Positions 24,982 through 32,810 of a stretch of DNA of 35,672 nt are shown here, one piece after another; positions within the stretch are counted from its first letter, which is position 1, and each line of letters begins with the position of its first letter. This stretch comes from Flavobacteriaceae bacterium. Its GTDB lineage: Bacteria > Bacteroidota > Bacteroidia > Flavobacteriales > Flavobacteriaceae. Position numbers and translations under genes: made by a program. Location: contig JAHEMY010000015.1 in NCBI GenBank assembly GCA_024643425.1, positions 1 to 35,672 on the forward strand, given 5' to 3'. Below the pieces are notes generated by a model. The model ran no database searches. It saw only the letters and a program-made list of their open reading frames with translations, and was not told where the DNA came from.

Positions 24982-26283
24982 ATGGACTACCTACCTAACA
25001 TAATTTTTCTTTTAATCCTCGGTGTAGGAATTGGATATTTTACCAAAAACATCCGAATAGTAATCCGCAACATTAAATTAGGCTTGGAAGTAGATGCTTC
25101 AGACCATCGAAAAGAACGTTGGAACAATGTCATTCGGATAGCCCTGGGTCAGTCTAAGATGGTTGTGCGACCTGTTTCCGGTTTTATGCACCTTATTGTT
25201 TATGTTGGTTTTGTGATTATTAACATCGAAGTGCTTGAAATCATTATCGATGGTATCTTTGGAACGCACCGAATCTTTTCTTTCCTAGGAGGTTTTTATG
25301 GATTTTTAATAGGATGTTTTGAATTATTGGCCGCCTTAGTTTTTATTGCGGTAATCGTATTTTGGGTGAGGAGAAACGTGCTGAAATTGGCAAGGTTCTG
25401 GAAACCTGAGATGAAAGGATGGCCAAAGAAAGATGCCGATTTTATTCTATATTTTGAAATGGTGCTGATGACGCTCTTTTTGGTCATGAATGCAACCGAT
25501 GTGCATTTTCAAGCGATGAATAACGGGAATTGGGTATCTCAATTCATTGCCGTTGCCTTTGAAGGAGTTTCTGTAAATTCCTTACACCAAATTGAACGAA
25601 CTTCTTGGTGGCTGCATATTATTGGTATTTTGGTATTCTTAAATTACTTGTACTATAGCAAACACCTGCATATTTTATTAGCGTTTCCCAATGTTTACTT
25701 TGGCCGCGTGAACCCTACAGGGCAATTTAAAAATTTAGCTTCAGTTACCAAAGAAGTGAAATTAATGATGGATCCTGCGGCAGACCCATATGCAGCACCG
25801 CCTGAAGGGGCAGAGGCTCCGGCAAAATTTGGAGCGAGTGATGTGGCCGATTTATCACAAATACAACTCTTGAATGCCTACACGTGTACAGAATGTGGCC
25901 GTTGCACTAGCGAATGTCCTGCCAATCAAACCGGAAAGAAATTATCTCCGCGAAAGATTATGATGGATACACGAGATCGCTTGGAAGAAGTAGGTAAGAA
26001 CATCGATAAAAATGGTTCCTTTCAACCCGATGGCAAACAATTACTCGACGATTATATTACTCGTGAAGAGCTTTGGGCGTGCACAACCTGCAATGCATGT
26101 GTTGAAGCTTGCCCGGTGAGTATCGATCCGTTATCGATAATTATGGATATGAGACAATACCTGGTGATGGAGCAGTCGGCAGCGCCAAACGAATTGAACG
26201 TAACTATGACGAACATAGAAAATAATGCGGCTCCCTGGCCTTTTAACCAGATGGATCGAGCCAATTGGATTAATGAATCTTAA
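24982..26283 (+). CDS. Membrane-bound 4Fe-4S protein (NarI/HdrC-like)
   Basis: A 433-residue protein. The N-terminal ~240 residues contain about five membrane helices with several His residues (GFMHLIVYVG, RTSWWLHIIGILVF, SKHLHILLAF) that could bind haem, as in NarI/HdrE-type quinone-facing subunits. A cytoplasmic dicluster domain follows, with CTECGRCTSECP and CTTCNACVEACP, each binding a 4Fe-4S cluster, as in HdrC and GlpC. It would carry electrons between a soluble CCG-type protein (two genes on) and the quinone pool. The physiological donor is not known. Confidence 0.88.
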   Translation: MDYLPNIIFLLILGVGIGYFTKNIRIVIRNIKLGLEVDASDHRKERWNNVIRIALGQSKMVVRPVSGFMHLIVYVGFVIINIEVLEIIIDGIFGTHRIFSFLGGFYGFLIGCFELLAALVFIAVIVFWVRRNVLKLARFWKPEMKGWPKKDADFILYFEMVLMTLFLVMNATDVHFQAMNNGNWVSQFIAVAFEGVSVNSLHQIERTSWWLHIIGILVFLNYLYYSKHLHILLAFPNVYFGRVNPTGQFKNLASVTKEVKLMMDPAADPYAAPPEGAEAPAKFGASDVADLSQIQLLNAYTCTECGRCTSECPANQTGKKLSPRKIMMDTRDRLEEVGKNIDKNGSFQPDGKQLLDDYITREELWACTTCNACVEACPVSIDPLSIIMDMRQYLVMEQSAAPNELNVTMTNIENNAAPWPFNQMDRANWINES

Positions 26284-26301
26284 AAATAGAAACTCTGATA
26301 C

Positions 26302-26736
26302 ATGAAAAAGAACGACGTAGATAAATTATTAAATGAAAAATTAGAAGCGGGAGCGAAAGTAAGTCCTGTGCTTCCGGAAGGAGTTAAAAACTACCTTATC
26401 GATATTGATGGAACCATTTGTGACGATATTCCCAATGAAGAACCGGAACGCATGGCAACAGCTCAAGTGTACCCAGATGCCTTAGCTACCTTAAATCGCT
26501 GGTACGACCAAGGGCATGTGATTTGCTTCTTTACCTCAAGAACAGAAGAACATCGTGAGGTAACTGAAACTTGGTTAAATAAATATGGGTTTAAATACCA
26601 CTCGATGGTGATGGGTAAACCACGTGGGGGAAATTACCATTGGATAGATAACCATTTGGTAAAAGCGACACGATACAAGGGTAAATTTACCGATTTGGTG
26701 GAGAAAGAAGTAACCATCGAAGTATTCAAAGATTAA
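26302..26736 (+). CDS. Small HAD-like phosphatase
   Basis: A 144-residue protein with HAD superfamily motif I DIDGTICDD (Asp nucleophile near residue 31), motif II FFTSRTEEHRE and a C-terminal WIDNHLVK acidic motif. Conserved relatives in flavobacteria sometimes carry the name phosphoheptose isomerase, but the SIS fold of that enzyme is absent and HAD chemistry is what the sequence supports. The substrate is unknown. It sits between the two Fe-S protein genes (gaps 18 and 4 nt), a position that suggests coexpression with them. Confidence 0.8.
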   Translation: MKKNDVDKLLNEKLEAGAKVSPVLPEGVKNYLIDIDGTICDDIPNEEPERMATAQVYPDALATLNRWYDQGHVICFFTSRTEEHREVTETWLNKYGFKYHSMVMGKPRGGNYHWIDNHLVKATRYKGKFTDLVEKEVTIEVFKD

Positions 26737-26740
26737 AACT

Positions 26741-27532
26741 ATGAATGAAGTTTTGAAGGTTCCAACGATGGCGCAATACATGGCGGAAGGCAAGCAGCCT
26801 GAAGTTTTGTTTTGGGTAGGATGTGCGGGTAGTTTCGACGATCGCGCCAAAAAAATAACCAAAGCATTTGCAAAATTATTGAATCGATGTCAGGTGGATT
26901 TTGCGGTATTGGGAACTGAAGAAGGTTGCACCGGAGATCCTGCAAAAAGAGCAGGAAACGAATTTTTATTCCAAATGCAAGCCCTTATGAACATCCAAGT
27001 CTTAGATGGTTATGAGGTGAAGAAAATCGTAACAACTTGTCCACACTGTTTTAATACTCTCAAGAATGAATATCCCGAATTGGGAGGCTCTTATGAAGTA
27101 ATGCATCATACTCAGTTTTTGAAGGCACTATTGAATGAAGGCAGATTGAAAGTGGAAGGGGGTATGTTCAAAGGAAAACGAATTACTTACCACGATCCAT
27201 GCTATTTAGGGCGTGCAAATAACGAATACGAAGCACCAAGAGATCTGCTGCGGAAACTTGAAGTTGAACTAGTAGAAATGAAACGTTGCAAATCCAGAGG
27301 CCTTTGTTGTGGAGCGGGTGGTGCTCAAATGTTCAAGGAACCTGAAAAGGGAAATAAAGACATAAACATCGAACGTACCGAAGAAGCTTTGGAAACAGAG
27401 CCTACCATTATCGCCGCCGGTTGTCCTTTTTGCAACACCATGATGACCGATGGTGTGAAAGCCAAGGAAAAAGAAAATGACATCCAGGTAATGGATGTGG
27501 CAGAAATGATTGCCAATGCTGCCGATTTATAG
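26741..27532 (+). CDS. (Fe-S)-binding CCG-domain protein (HdrB/LutA-like)
   Basis: A 263-residue soluble protein with two cysteine-rich CCG domains. In the second the motif is complete: HDPCYLGR, GLCCGAGGAQMF and AGCPFC. In the first it is altered: VGCAGSF, then EEGCTGDPAKR in place of CCG, then TCPHCFN. CCG domains bind unusual Fe-S clusters and serve as the catalytic or electron-handling subunit in HdrB, GlpC, LutA and succinate dehydrogenase SdhE. With the membrane Fe-S protein upstream it forms an HdrBC-like pair. The reaction is unknown. Confidence 0.88.
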   Translation: MNEVLKVPTMAQYMAEGKQPEVLFWVGCAGSFDDRAKKITKAFAKLLNRCQVDFAVLGTEEGCTGDPAKRAGNEFLFQMQALMNIQVLDGYEVKKIVTTCPHCFNTLKNEYPELGGSYEVMHHTQFLKALLNEGRLKVEGGMFKGKRITYHDPCYLGRANNEYEAPRDLLRKLEVELVEMKRCKSRGLCCGAGGAQMFKEPEKGNKDINIERTEEALETEPTIIAAGCPFCNTMMTDGVKAKEKENDIQVMDVAEMIANAADL

Positions 27533-27562
27533 GCATTATTGAAAACCCTAATTGATTGATCC

Positions 27563-28048
27563 ATGTTGACAGAATTCTCAAACTTACCAAACGATTCCCG
27601 TATTTGGATTTATCAGTCCAGCCGCAAACTAACCGACGTGGAAGTGGATTTTGTGACCAAGGAAGCGAAAGTGTTTTTGGAAAAATGGACGGCTCATGGC
27701 GCCGATTTGGAGGCTGGTTTTGAAATAAAATACCACCGGTTTCTCGTGCTTGGTTTAAATCAAACCAATGCATCTGCCTCAGGATGTAGTATCGACGCTT
27801 CTGTGCATTTTATTCAATCTTTAGAGAAGGCCTTAGGGGTCGACTTGCTCGATAAAATGAATGTCACCTTTTATTCCGGGGATTTCATTGCCCATAAATC
27901 TTTGATAGAATTTAAACAAATGGCCAAAAACCGGTCGGTTTCAGGAAATACAGTGGTATTTAACAATTTGGTCAACACCAAAGAAGAATATTTAGAACAT
28001 TGGGAGGTGCCGGCAAAAGACAGTTGGCACAGCCGATTTTTAGCATAG
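27563..28048 (+). CDS. Conserved flavobacterial protein of unknown function
   Basis: A 161-residue soluble protein with no signal peptide or membrane helix. Relatives in flavobacterial genomes are often labelled ABC transporter ATPase, but there is no Walker A P-loop, Walker B or LSGGQ signature here, so that name is not supported. Residues that look conserved include WIYQSSRKL near the start, the central SASGCSIDASVHFI, and VVFNNLVNTKEEYLE with the C-terminal WHSRFL. It lies 30 nt after the CCG protein gene and 19 nt before the NagZ fusion gene. Confidence 0.75.
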   Translation: MLTEFSNLPNDSRIWIYQSSRKLTDVEVDFVTKEAKVFLEKWTAHGADLEAGFEIKYHRFLVLGLNQTNASASGCSIDASVHFIQSLEKALGVDLLDKMNVTFYSGDFIAHKSLIEFKQMAKNRSVSGNTVVFNNLVNTKEEYLEHWEVPAKDSWHSRFLA

Positions 28049-28067
28049 TTTTTGTGCCTTTAGCCCT

Positions 28068-30986
28068 ATGAATCGAATTGTTATAACCTCATTATTATTT
28101 TTTCTTTTTCAAGTTGTTACTGCACAACAATTAAATCCATTACTCGTAGAGCGTGGAAAAATTCAGCAGGAACAATGGGTGGATAGCGTGTTCAATAAAA
28201 TGTCCCTCGAAGAAAAAGTGGGTCAGTTATTTATGGTGGATGTTTTTTCCAGCGACCCGGTGGGAAACACCAAGAAAATCAAAAACCTTATCGACGAATA
28301 CCATATCGGTGGAATTATTTTTTCCAAAGGAGGTCCTGTTCGACAAGCAAAAATGAACAACGAATTTCAAGCTTATTCAAAAGTGCCTCTTCTAATAGGG
28401 ATGGATGCCGAATGGGGCCTCGCAATGCGCTTGGATTCGACTTTTGCCTATCCATGGAACATGACCCTAGGAGCCATAAAAGACAATAATATTGTGGAGC
28501 GGGTGGGAGCGCGTATAGGTGAGCACTGCAGAAGACTTGGTGTTCATTTTAATTTTGCTCCCGTTGTCGATATCAATACCAATCCTGATAACCCCATCAT
28601 TGGAAATCGTTCATTTGGTGAAAATAGAGAGAATGTAACTCAAAAAGCCCTTGCATTTATGAAAGGAATGCAGAGTGCCGGGGTATTGGCAAATGCGAAA
28701 CACTTTCCGGGCCATGGGGATACGGATACCGATTCTCACAAAACGCTACCTACTTTAATGTTCGACCGCGCTCGTCTAGATTCTATTGAATTATATCCCT
28801 ACAAAAAAATTATTAACGAAGGTTTGAGCAGTGTCATGGTAGCTCATTTAAATATTCCGCAGTTAATTTCAGAAGCAGGTTATCCTTCTTCTATTTCGAA
28901 AGACGTTGTCACACACCTTTTACAGGAAGAATTAGGCTTTAATGGCCTCATTTTTTCTGATGCGCTAAGCATGAAAGGAGCTTCAGAATTTAAAGACCCG
29001 GGAGCCATTGATTTAGCGGCATTTTTAGCCGGGAACGATGTGTTGTTAATTTCAGGGAATATTCCAAAAGCACACCAATTATTGGTAGAGTCGTATAATA
29101 GCGGTGTTATTGCTCCCGAACGCTTGGAGCATTCAGTAAAAAAGATACTGATGGCTAAGTACAAGGTAGGGTTAAATAATTTTCAGCCTATTGAAACCGA
29201 ACATTTGGTGGACGATTTAAACACGAAGGAGGATGAGGCACTGTATGAAGAAGCAATGGCGAATGCTATTACCTTAATTGACAACAAGACCTCCATAGTG
29301 CCTATTAAAGAGCTTCAGAACAAGAAAATTGCCTATGTGAATTTTGGTGATGATTCCGGTGAAGTGTTTTTGGAGTATTTAAATAAATACACGAAGGTTG
29401 ATTGGATAAAAGCCTCTAGTTTAGACGAGTACATGTCTTTTTTAGAGCCCTATGATGAAGTAATTATAGGCTTTCACAAATCGAATGCCAACCCGTGGAA
29501 AGATTATAAAATAGAATCCAATGAATTGGTTTGGATGTACGAGATCGCTCGAAAATACAACGTTATTCTTGATGTATTTGCACGACCTTATGCTTTACTG
29601 GATTTAAAAACTACCCAGAATTTTGAAACAATAATTGTTTCGTATCAAAATAGTGAAGTTGCTCAGCAGCTATCGGCACAAATGATTTTTGGTGCGCGAC
29701 AAATGAAAGGAGTTTTACCGGTTTCCTTAGGAGCTCCATTTAATGTTGGAGCGACCTGCGCTAGCACATCCTTGAATCGACTACAATATGGCGTCCCGGA
29801 AAGCGTAGGAATGGATAGTAAAGTGCTTCTTAAAATTGATTCCTTAGCTCAAAAAGGGTTTTATAACGGGATGTATCCCGGAGCGCAAGTGCTGGTAGCC
29901 AGAAAGGGGAAAATAATTTATTCAAAAAGTTTTGGGCATCATACTCCAGCCAAGTTGCGGCACGTTGAGCAAACGGATTTGTATGATGTGGCATCGCTCA
30001 CAAAAATTTTAGCGACCTTGCCCATGGTGATGGAGTTGTTCGATCAGAACGTTATTAATATGGAAACCACAATTGGTGAAATGATGCCTGATTTTAAGAA
30101 TTCGAATAAAGGAGATATCACCTTAAAACGAATGCTTTCCCATAATGCCCGCTTTGAAGCATGGATTCCTTTTTATACGAAAACATTGGACAAACGTACG
30201 GGTGCTCCCTCATCCGACTATTATTCTAGAACTCGAAAAGAAGGATTTACATTACCTGTAGCCGATAAACTGTTTATGCGTAAGGACTACAAGGATACTA
30301 TTTACGATATCATCAAAAAAAGTGACCTCCGGAAGCGTAATGGATACAAATACAGTGACTTGCCATATTATTTATTGAAACGTTATTTGGAGTCTTATTA
30401 TAAGAAACCTTTAGATCAATTGGTGCAATCTCATTTTTATGAATCGTTGGGAGCTACATATACCACTTATAAACCACTAGATAAATTTAGCCTCGATCAA
30501 ATTCCTCCTACGGAAGAGGATAATACCTTCCGAATGCAAAAAGTGCATGGATACGTTCATGACCAAGGTGCTGCCATGATAGGCGGTGTTGGAGGGCACG
30601 CAGGACTTTTCAGCAATGCAAACGATATCGCTAAAATCATGCAAATGTATCTTTGGGATGGAAGTTACGGTGGGAAACAATACATGAGCCCAGAAACACT
30701 CAAAGCTTTTAATACCTGTTATTTTTGTGATGAAAATGTAAGGAGGGGCGTTGGTTTCGACAAACCTCAACTAGGTACAGCAGGTCCTACATGTGGATGT
30801 GTATCTATGACGAGTTTTGGGCACAGTGGATTTACAGGAACTTTTACTTGGGCCGATCCGGAAGAAGAAATTGTTTATGTGTTTTTATCCAATAGAACGT
30901 ATCCGGATGTTGAAAACAGAATGTTGATAAGCAGTGATCTCAGAAGTGAGATCCAAGAATTTATTTATAAAGCCATTAAAGATTGA
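28068..30986 (+). CDS. Periplasmic GH3 beta-N-acetylhexosaminidase fused to a beta-lactamase-like serine hydrolase
   Basis: A 972-residue exported protein with a signal peptide (residues 1-19). Residues about 35-385 form a NagZ-type GH3 domain with KHFPGHGDTDTDSH (the flexible loop with the catalytic His/Asp pair) and nucleophile Asp298 in FSDALSMKG. Such enzymes remove GlcNAc from muropeptides. A middle GH3 C-terminal-like domain (about 390-570) precedes a class C beta-lactamase/DD-peptidase-like domain (about 590-972). That domain has S643-L-T-K646 (SxxK), Y762-S-D764 and H919-S-G921, all three active-site motifs. The fusion is known in Bacteroidota; the hydrolase half may be an esterase or peptidase rather than a true lactamase. 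bshA begins 7 nt after its stop. Confidence 0.9.
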   Translation: MNRIVITSLLFFLFQVVTAQQLNPLLVERGKIQQEQWVDSVFNKMSLEEKVGQLFMVDVFSSDPVGNTKKIKNLIDEYHIGGIIFSKGGPVRQAKMNNEFQAYSKVPLLIGMDAEWGLAMRLDSTFAYPWNMTLGAIKDNNIVERVGARIGEHCRRLGVHFNFAPVVDINTNPDNPIIGNRSFGENRENVTQKALAFMKGMQSAGVLANAKHFPGHGDTDTDSHKTLPTLMFDRARLDSIELYPYKKIINEGLSSVMVAHLNIPQLISEAGYPSSISKDVVTHLLQEELGFNGLIFSDALSMKGASEFKDPGAIDLAAFLAGNDVLLISGNIPKAHQLLVESYNSGVIAPERLEHSVKKILMAKYKVGLNNFQPIETEHLVDDLNTKEDEALYEEAMANAITLIDNKTSIVPIKELQNKKIAYVNFGDDSGEVFLEYLNKYTKVDWIKASSLDEYMSFLEPYDEVIIGFHKSNANPWKDYKIESNELVWMYEIARKYNVILDVFARPYALLDLKTTQNFETIIVSYQNSEVAQQLSAQMIFGARQMKGVLPVSLGAPFNVGATCASTSLNRLQYGVPESVGMDSKVLLKIDSLAQKGFYNGMYPGAQVLVARKGKIIYSKSFGHHTPAKLRHVEQTDLYDVASLTKILATLPMVMELFDQNVINMETTIGEMMPDFKNSNKGDITLKRMLSHNARFEAWIPFYTKTLDKRTGAPSSDYYSRTRKEGFTLPVADKLFMRKDYKDTIYDIIKKSDLRKRNGYKYSDLPYYLLKRYLESYYKKPLDQLVQSHFYESLGATYTTYKPLDKFSLDQIPPTEEDNTFRMQKVHGYVHDQGAAMIGGVGGHAGLFSNANDIAKIMQMYLWDGSYGGKQYMSPETLKAFNTCYFCDENVRRGVGFDKPQLGTAGPTCGCVSMTSFGHSGFTGTFTWADPEEEIVYVFLSNRTYPDVENRMLISSDLRSEIQEFIYKAIKD

Positions 30987-30993
30987 TAACAGT

Positions 30994-32130
30994 ATGAAAA
31001 TAGGTATTGTATGTTACCCAACCTTTGGTGGAAGTGGCGTTGTAGCTACCGAACTTGGAATTGCACTTGCAGAAAAAGGGCATGAAATTCATTTTATAAC
31101 CTACAAACAACCGGTTCGATTAGAACTACTATCACATCACATTCACTTTCATGAAGTATCGGTTCCGCAATACCCCTTATTTCAATACCAGCCCTACGAA
31201 TTAGCCCTATCTAGCAAATTGGTTACGGTAGTGAAAGAATTTAAGTTAGATCTTTTGCACGTACACTACGCGATCCCGCATGCCTACGCGGGTTATATGG
31301 CAAAAAAAATGTTGGAAGAAGAAGGAATTCGAATCCCAATGGTCACTACCCTTCACGGAACGGACATTACCCTAGTTGGGAACCATCCCTTTTACAAACC
31401 CGCGGTTACTTTTAGCATCAATAAAAGTGATGCGGTGACTTCGGTTTCTCAAAGTTTAAAAGACGATACCCTAAGATTGTTCGATATAAAACAAGAAATC
31501 GACGTGGTTCCAAACTTTATCGATATTGAAAAGCACAGCCTCACTTATACGGATTGCCAACGAGCCATGATGGCTAATGAACAGGAACGAATTGTCACAC
31601 ACGTAAGTAACTTAAGACCTGTGAAACGAATACAAGATGTGATTGAAGTATTTGATCGCATTCAAAAGAAAATTCCTTCCAAATTAATAATGGTAGGTGA
31701 GGGACCTGAAAAGGAGCCTGCAGAGCGATTGGTGACAGAAAAGGGAATTGCTGAAAAGGTATTATTCCTTGGAAATAGTGATGAAGTCAATAAAATATTA
31801 AGTTTTAGCGATTTATTTATTCTACCCTCTGAAAAAGAAAGCTTTGGATTAGCTGCCTTGGAAGCCATGTCAAGTGGGGTTCCGGTAATTTCAAGTAATA
31901 CGGGAGGTTTACCTGAAGTTAATGAACATGGTGTTAGTGGATATCTTCACGATATAGGCGATATTGAAGGGATGGCAGCGCATGCGATTCATATATTAGG
32001 GGACGATAAGACCTTACATGAATTTAAACAAAACGCAAAAAAGGTAGCCTACCGTTTTGAAACTAAAAATGTTGTCCCCCTTTATGAAGCCGTTTACGAA
32101 AAAGCTTTGGCCTTATCGGTTTCAATGTGA
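30994..32130 (+). CDS. bshA: N-acetyl-alpha-D-glucosaminyl L-malate synthase
   Basis: A 378-residue GT4 glycosyltransferase, the first enzyme of bacillithiol synthesis, joining UDP-GlcNAc and L-malate. The N-terminus MKIGIVCYPTFGGSGVVATELG is diagnostic of BshA, and the C-terminal EX7E motif appears as PSEKESFGLAALEAMSSG. I start at the ATG of 30994; the longer GTG-started frame (30934) would overlap the gene ahead by 53 nt. BshB and BshC are not in the window. Last gene of the plus-strand cluster, closed by a strong terminator. Confidence 0.95.
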   Translation: MKIGIVCYPTFGGSGVVATELGIALAEKGHEIHFITYKQPVRLELLSHHIHFHEVSVPQYPLFQYQPYELALSSKLVTVVKEFKLDLLHVHYAIPHAYAGYMAKKMLEEEGIRIPMVTTLHGTDITLVGNHPFYKPAVTFSINKSDAVTSVSQSLKDDTLRLFDIKQEIDVVPNFIDIEKHSLTYTDCQRAMMANEQERIVTHVSNLRPVKRIQDVIEVFDRIQKKIPSKLIMVGEGPEKEPAERLVTEKGIAEKVLFLGNSDEVNKILSFSDLFILPSEKESFGLAALEAMSSGVPVISSNTGGLPEVNEHGVSGYLHDIGDIEGMAAHAIHILGDDKTLHEFKQNAKKVAYRFETKNVVPLYEAVYEKALALSVSM

Positions 32131-32144
32131 TTAAATTATAAAAG

Positions 32145-32169
32145 AAAACCCCGCTACTGCGGGGTTTTT
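32145..32169. terminator. Bidirectional intrinsic terminator after bshA
   Basis: Ten-bp stem AAAACCCCGC/GCGGGGTTTT with a TACT loop and flanking A/T runs, between the convergent bshA (+) and outer-membrane barrel gene (-). Confidence 0.9.
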
Positions 32170-32187
32170 ACTATTTAGGATCTATGT

Positions 32188-32676
32188 TTAAAATTGGTAC
32201 CGAATACCTAAGGCGATGTCTAAATCTAGATTGTCGTTATAATCGCCGAAGCCAAATTCAGGACGAAAATCAAGGGATAGCATTAATGGAATATCAAAGT
32301 TATACTCGATTCCAACATCTCCTGCTCCATAAAAATAGGTTTCTGAATCATCATTATAGCCTGGAAAATTGTCTTCAAAATTTACTTGACCAACACCGCC
32401 TCCAACACCTGCATACCAATTAAAATTACCGTCCAGTACCCAAACCCAATGATAAAGTCCGGTTAAGCGAAATGCGTTGAAGTTCTTATTGGAGCGCCAC
32501 CCCAAATCCAATTCCAATCGATTGTTGTCACCCAAGCCTCTTTGATAACTCACTTCAGTGCCAAACCCGTCATTGTCACCTAAACGAAGACCAATGGCAT
32601 TTTTTGCAATGGTTTGTGAATTTGCCGAAACAGTGAATGCGATGATGGCAATAAGGGAAAAAAATACTTTTTTCAT
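32188..32676 (-). CDS. Small outer-membrane beta-barrel protein
   Basis: A 162-residue protein with a signal peptide (MKKVFFSLIAIIAFTVSANSQ) and a mature part of alternating polar/hydrophobic strands with Gly and aromatic residues (NAIGLRLG, NRLELDLGW, WYAGVGGGVGQ, YFYGAGDVGIEYNF). It ends in the aromatic residue expected for a BAM-inserted barrel (IRYQF). It is about the size of an eight-stranded barrel of the OmpA/OmpX/OmpW type. No specific function can be given. It is a single gene. Confidence 0.85.
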   Translation of the reverse strand: MKKVFFSLIAIIAFTVSANSQTIAKNAIGLRLGDNDGFGTEVSYQRGLGDNNRLELDLGWRSNKNFNAFRLTGLYHWVWVLDGNFNWYAGVGGGVGQVNFEDNFPGYNDDSETYFYGAGDVGIEYNFDIPLMLSLDFRPEFGFGDYNDNLDLDIALGIRYQF

Positions 32677-32700
32677 AGTGCTTATTTAATAGTTAGTAAA

Positions 32701-32708
32701 CAAAACTA
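32701..32708 (-). promoter_or_regulatory. Candidate -7 box of the barrel gene
   Basis: TAGTTTTG on the minus strand matches TAnnTTTG, 25 nt ahead of the ATG. The -33 region is weak. Confidence 0.4.
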
Positions 32709-32810
32709 CAAGGATTAAGTTTTTATAACTGTTAATGCCTTGCCAAGAATAATAACGAAATTTACAAAGTTTTATTAAACAAGTTAAAACTCTTTTCTAC
32801 TTTTACATAA

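Noticed and set aside
26302-26736. Phosphoheptose isomerase
   Set aside because: The SIS domain is absent, and the DIDGT motif and layout are those of the HAD superfamily.
30934-30993. GTG-started extension of bshA
   Set aside because: It overlaps the NagZ fusion gene by 53 nt, and BshA proteins start at the MKIGIVCYP motif.
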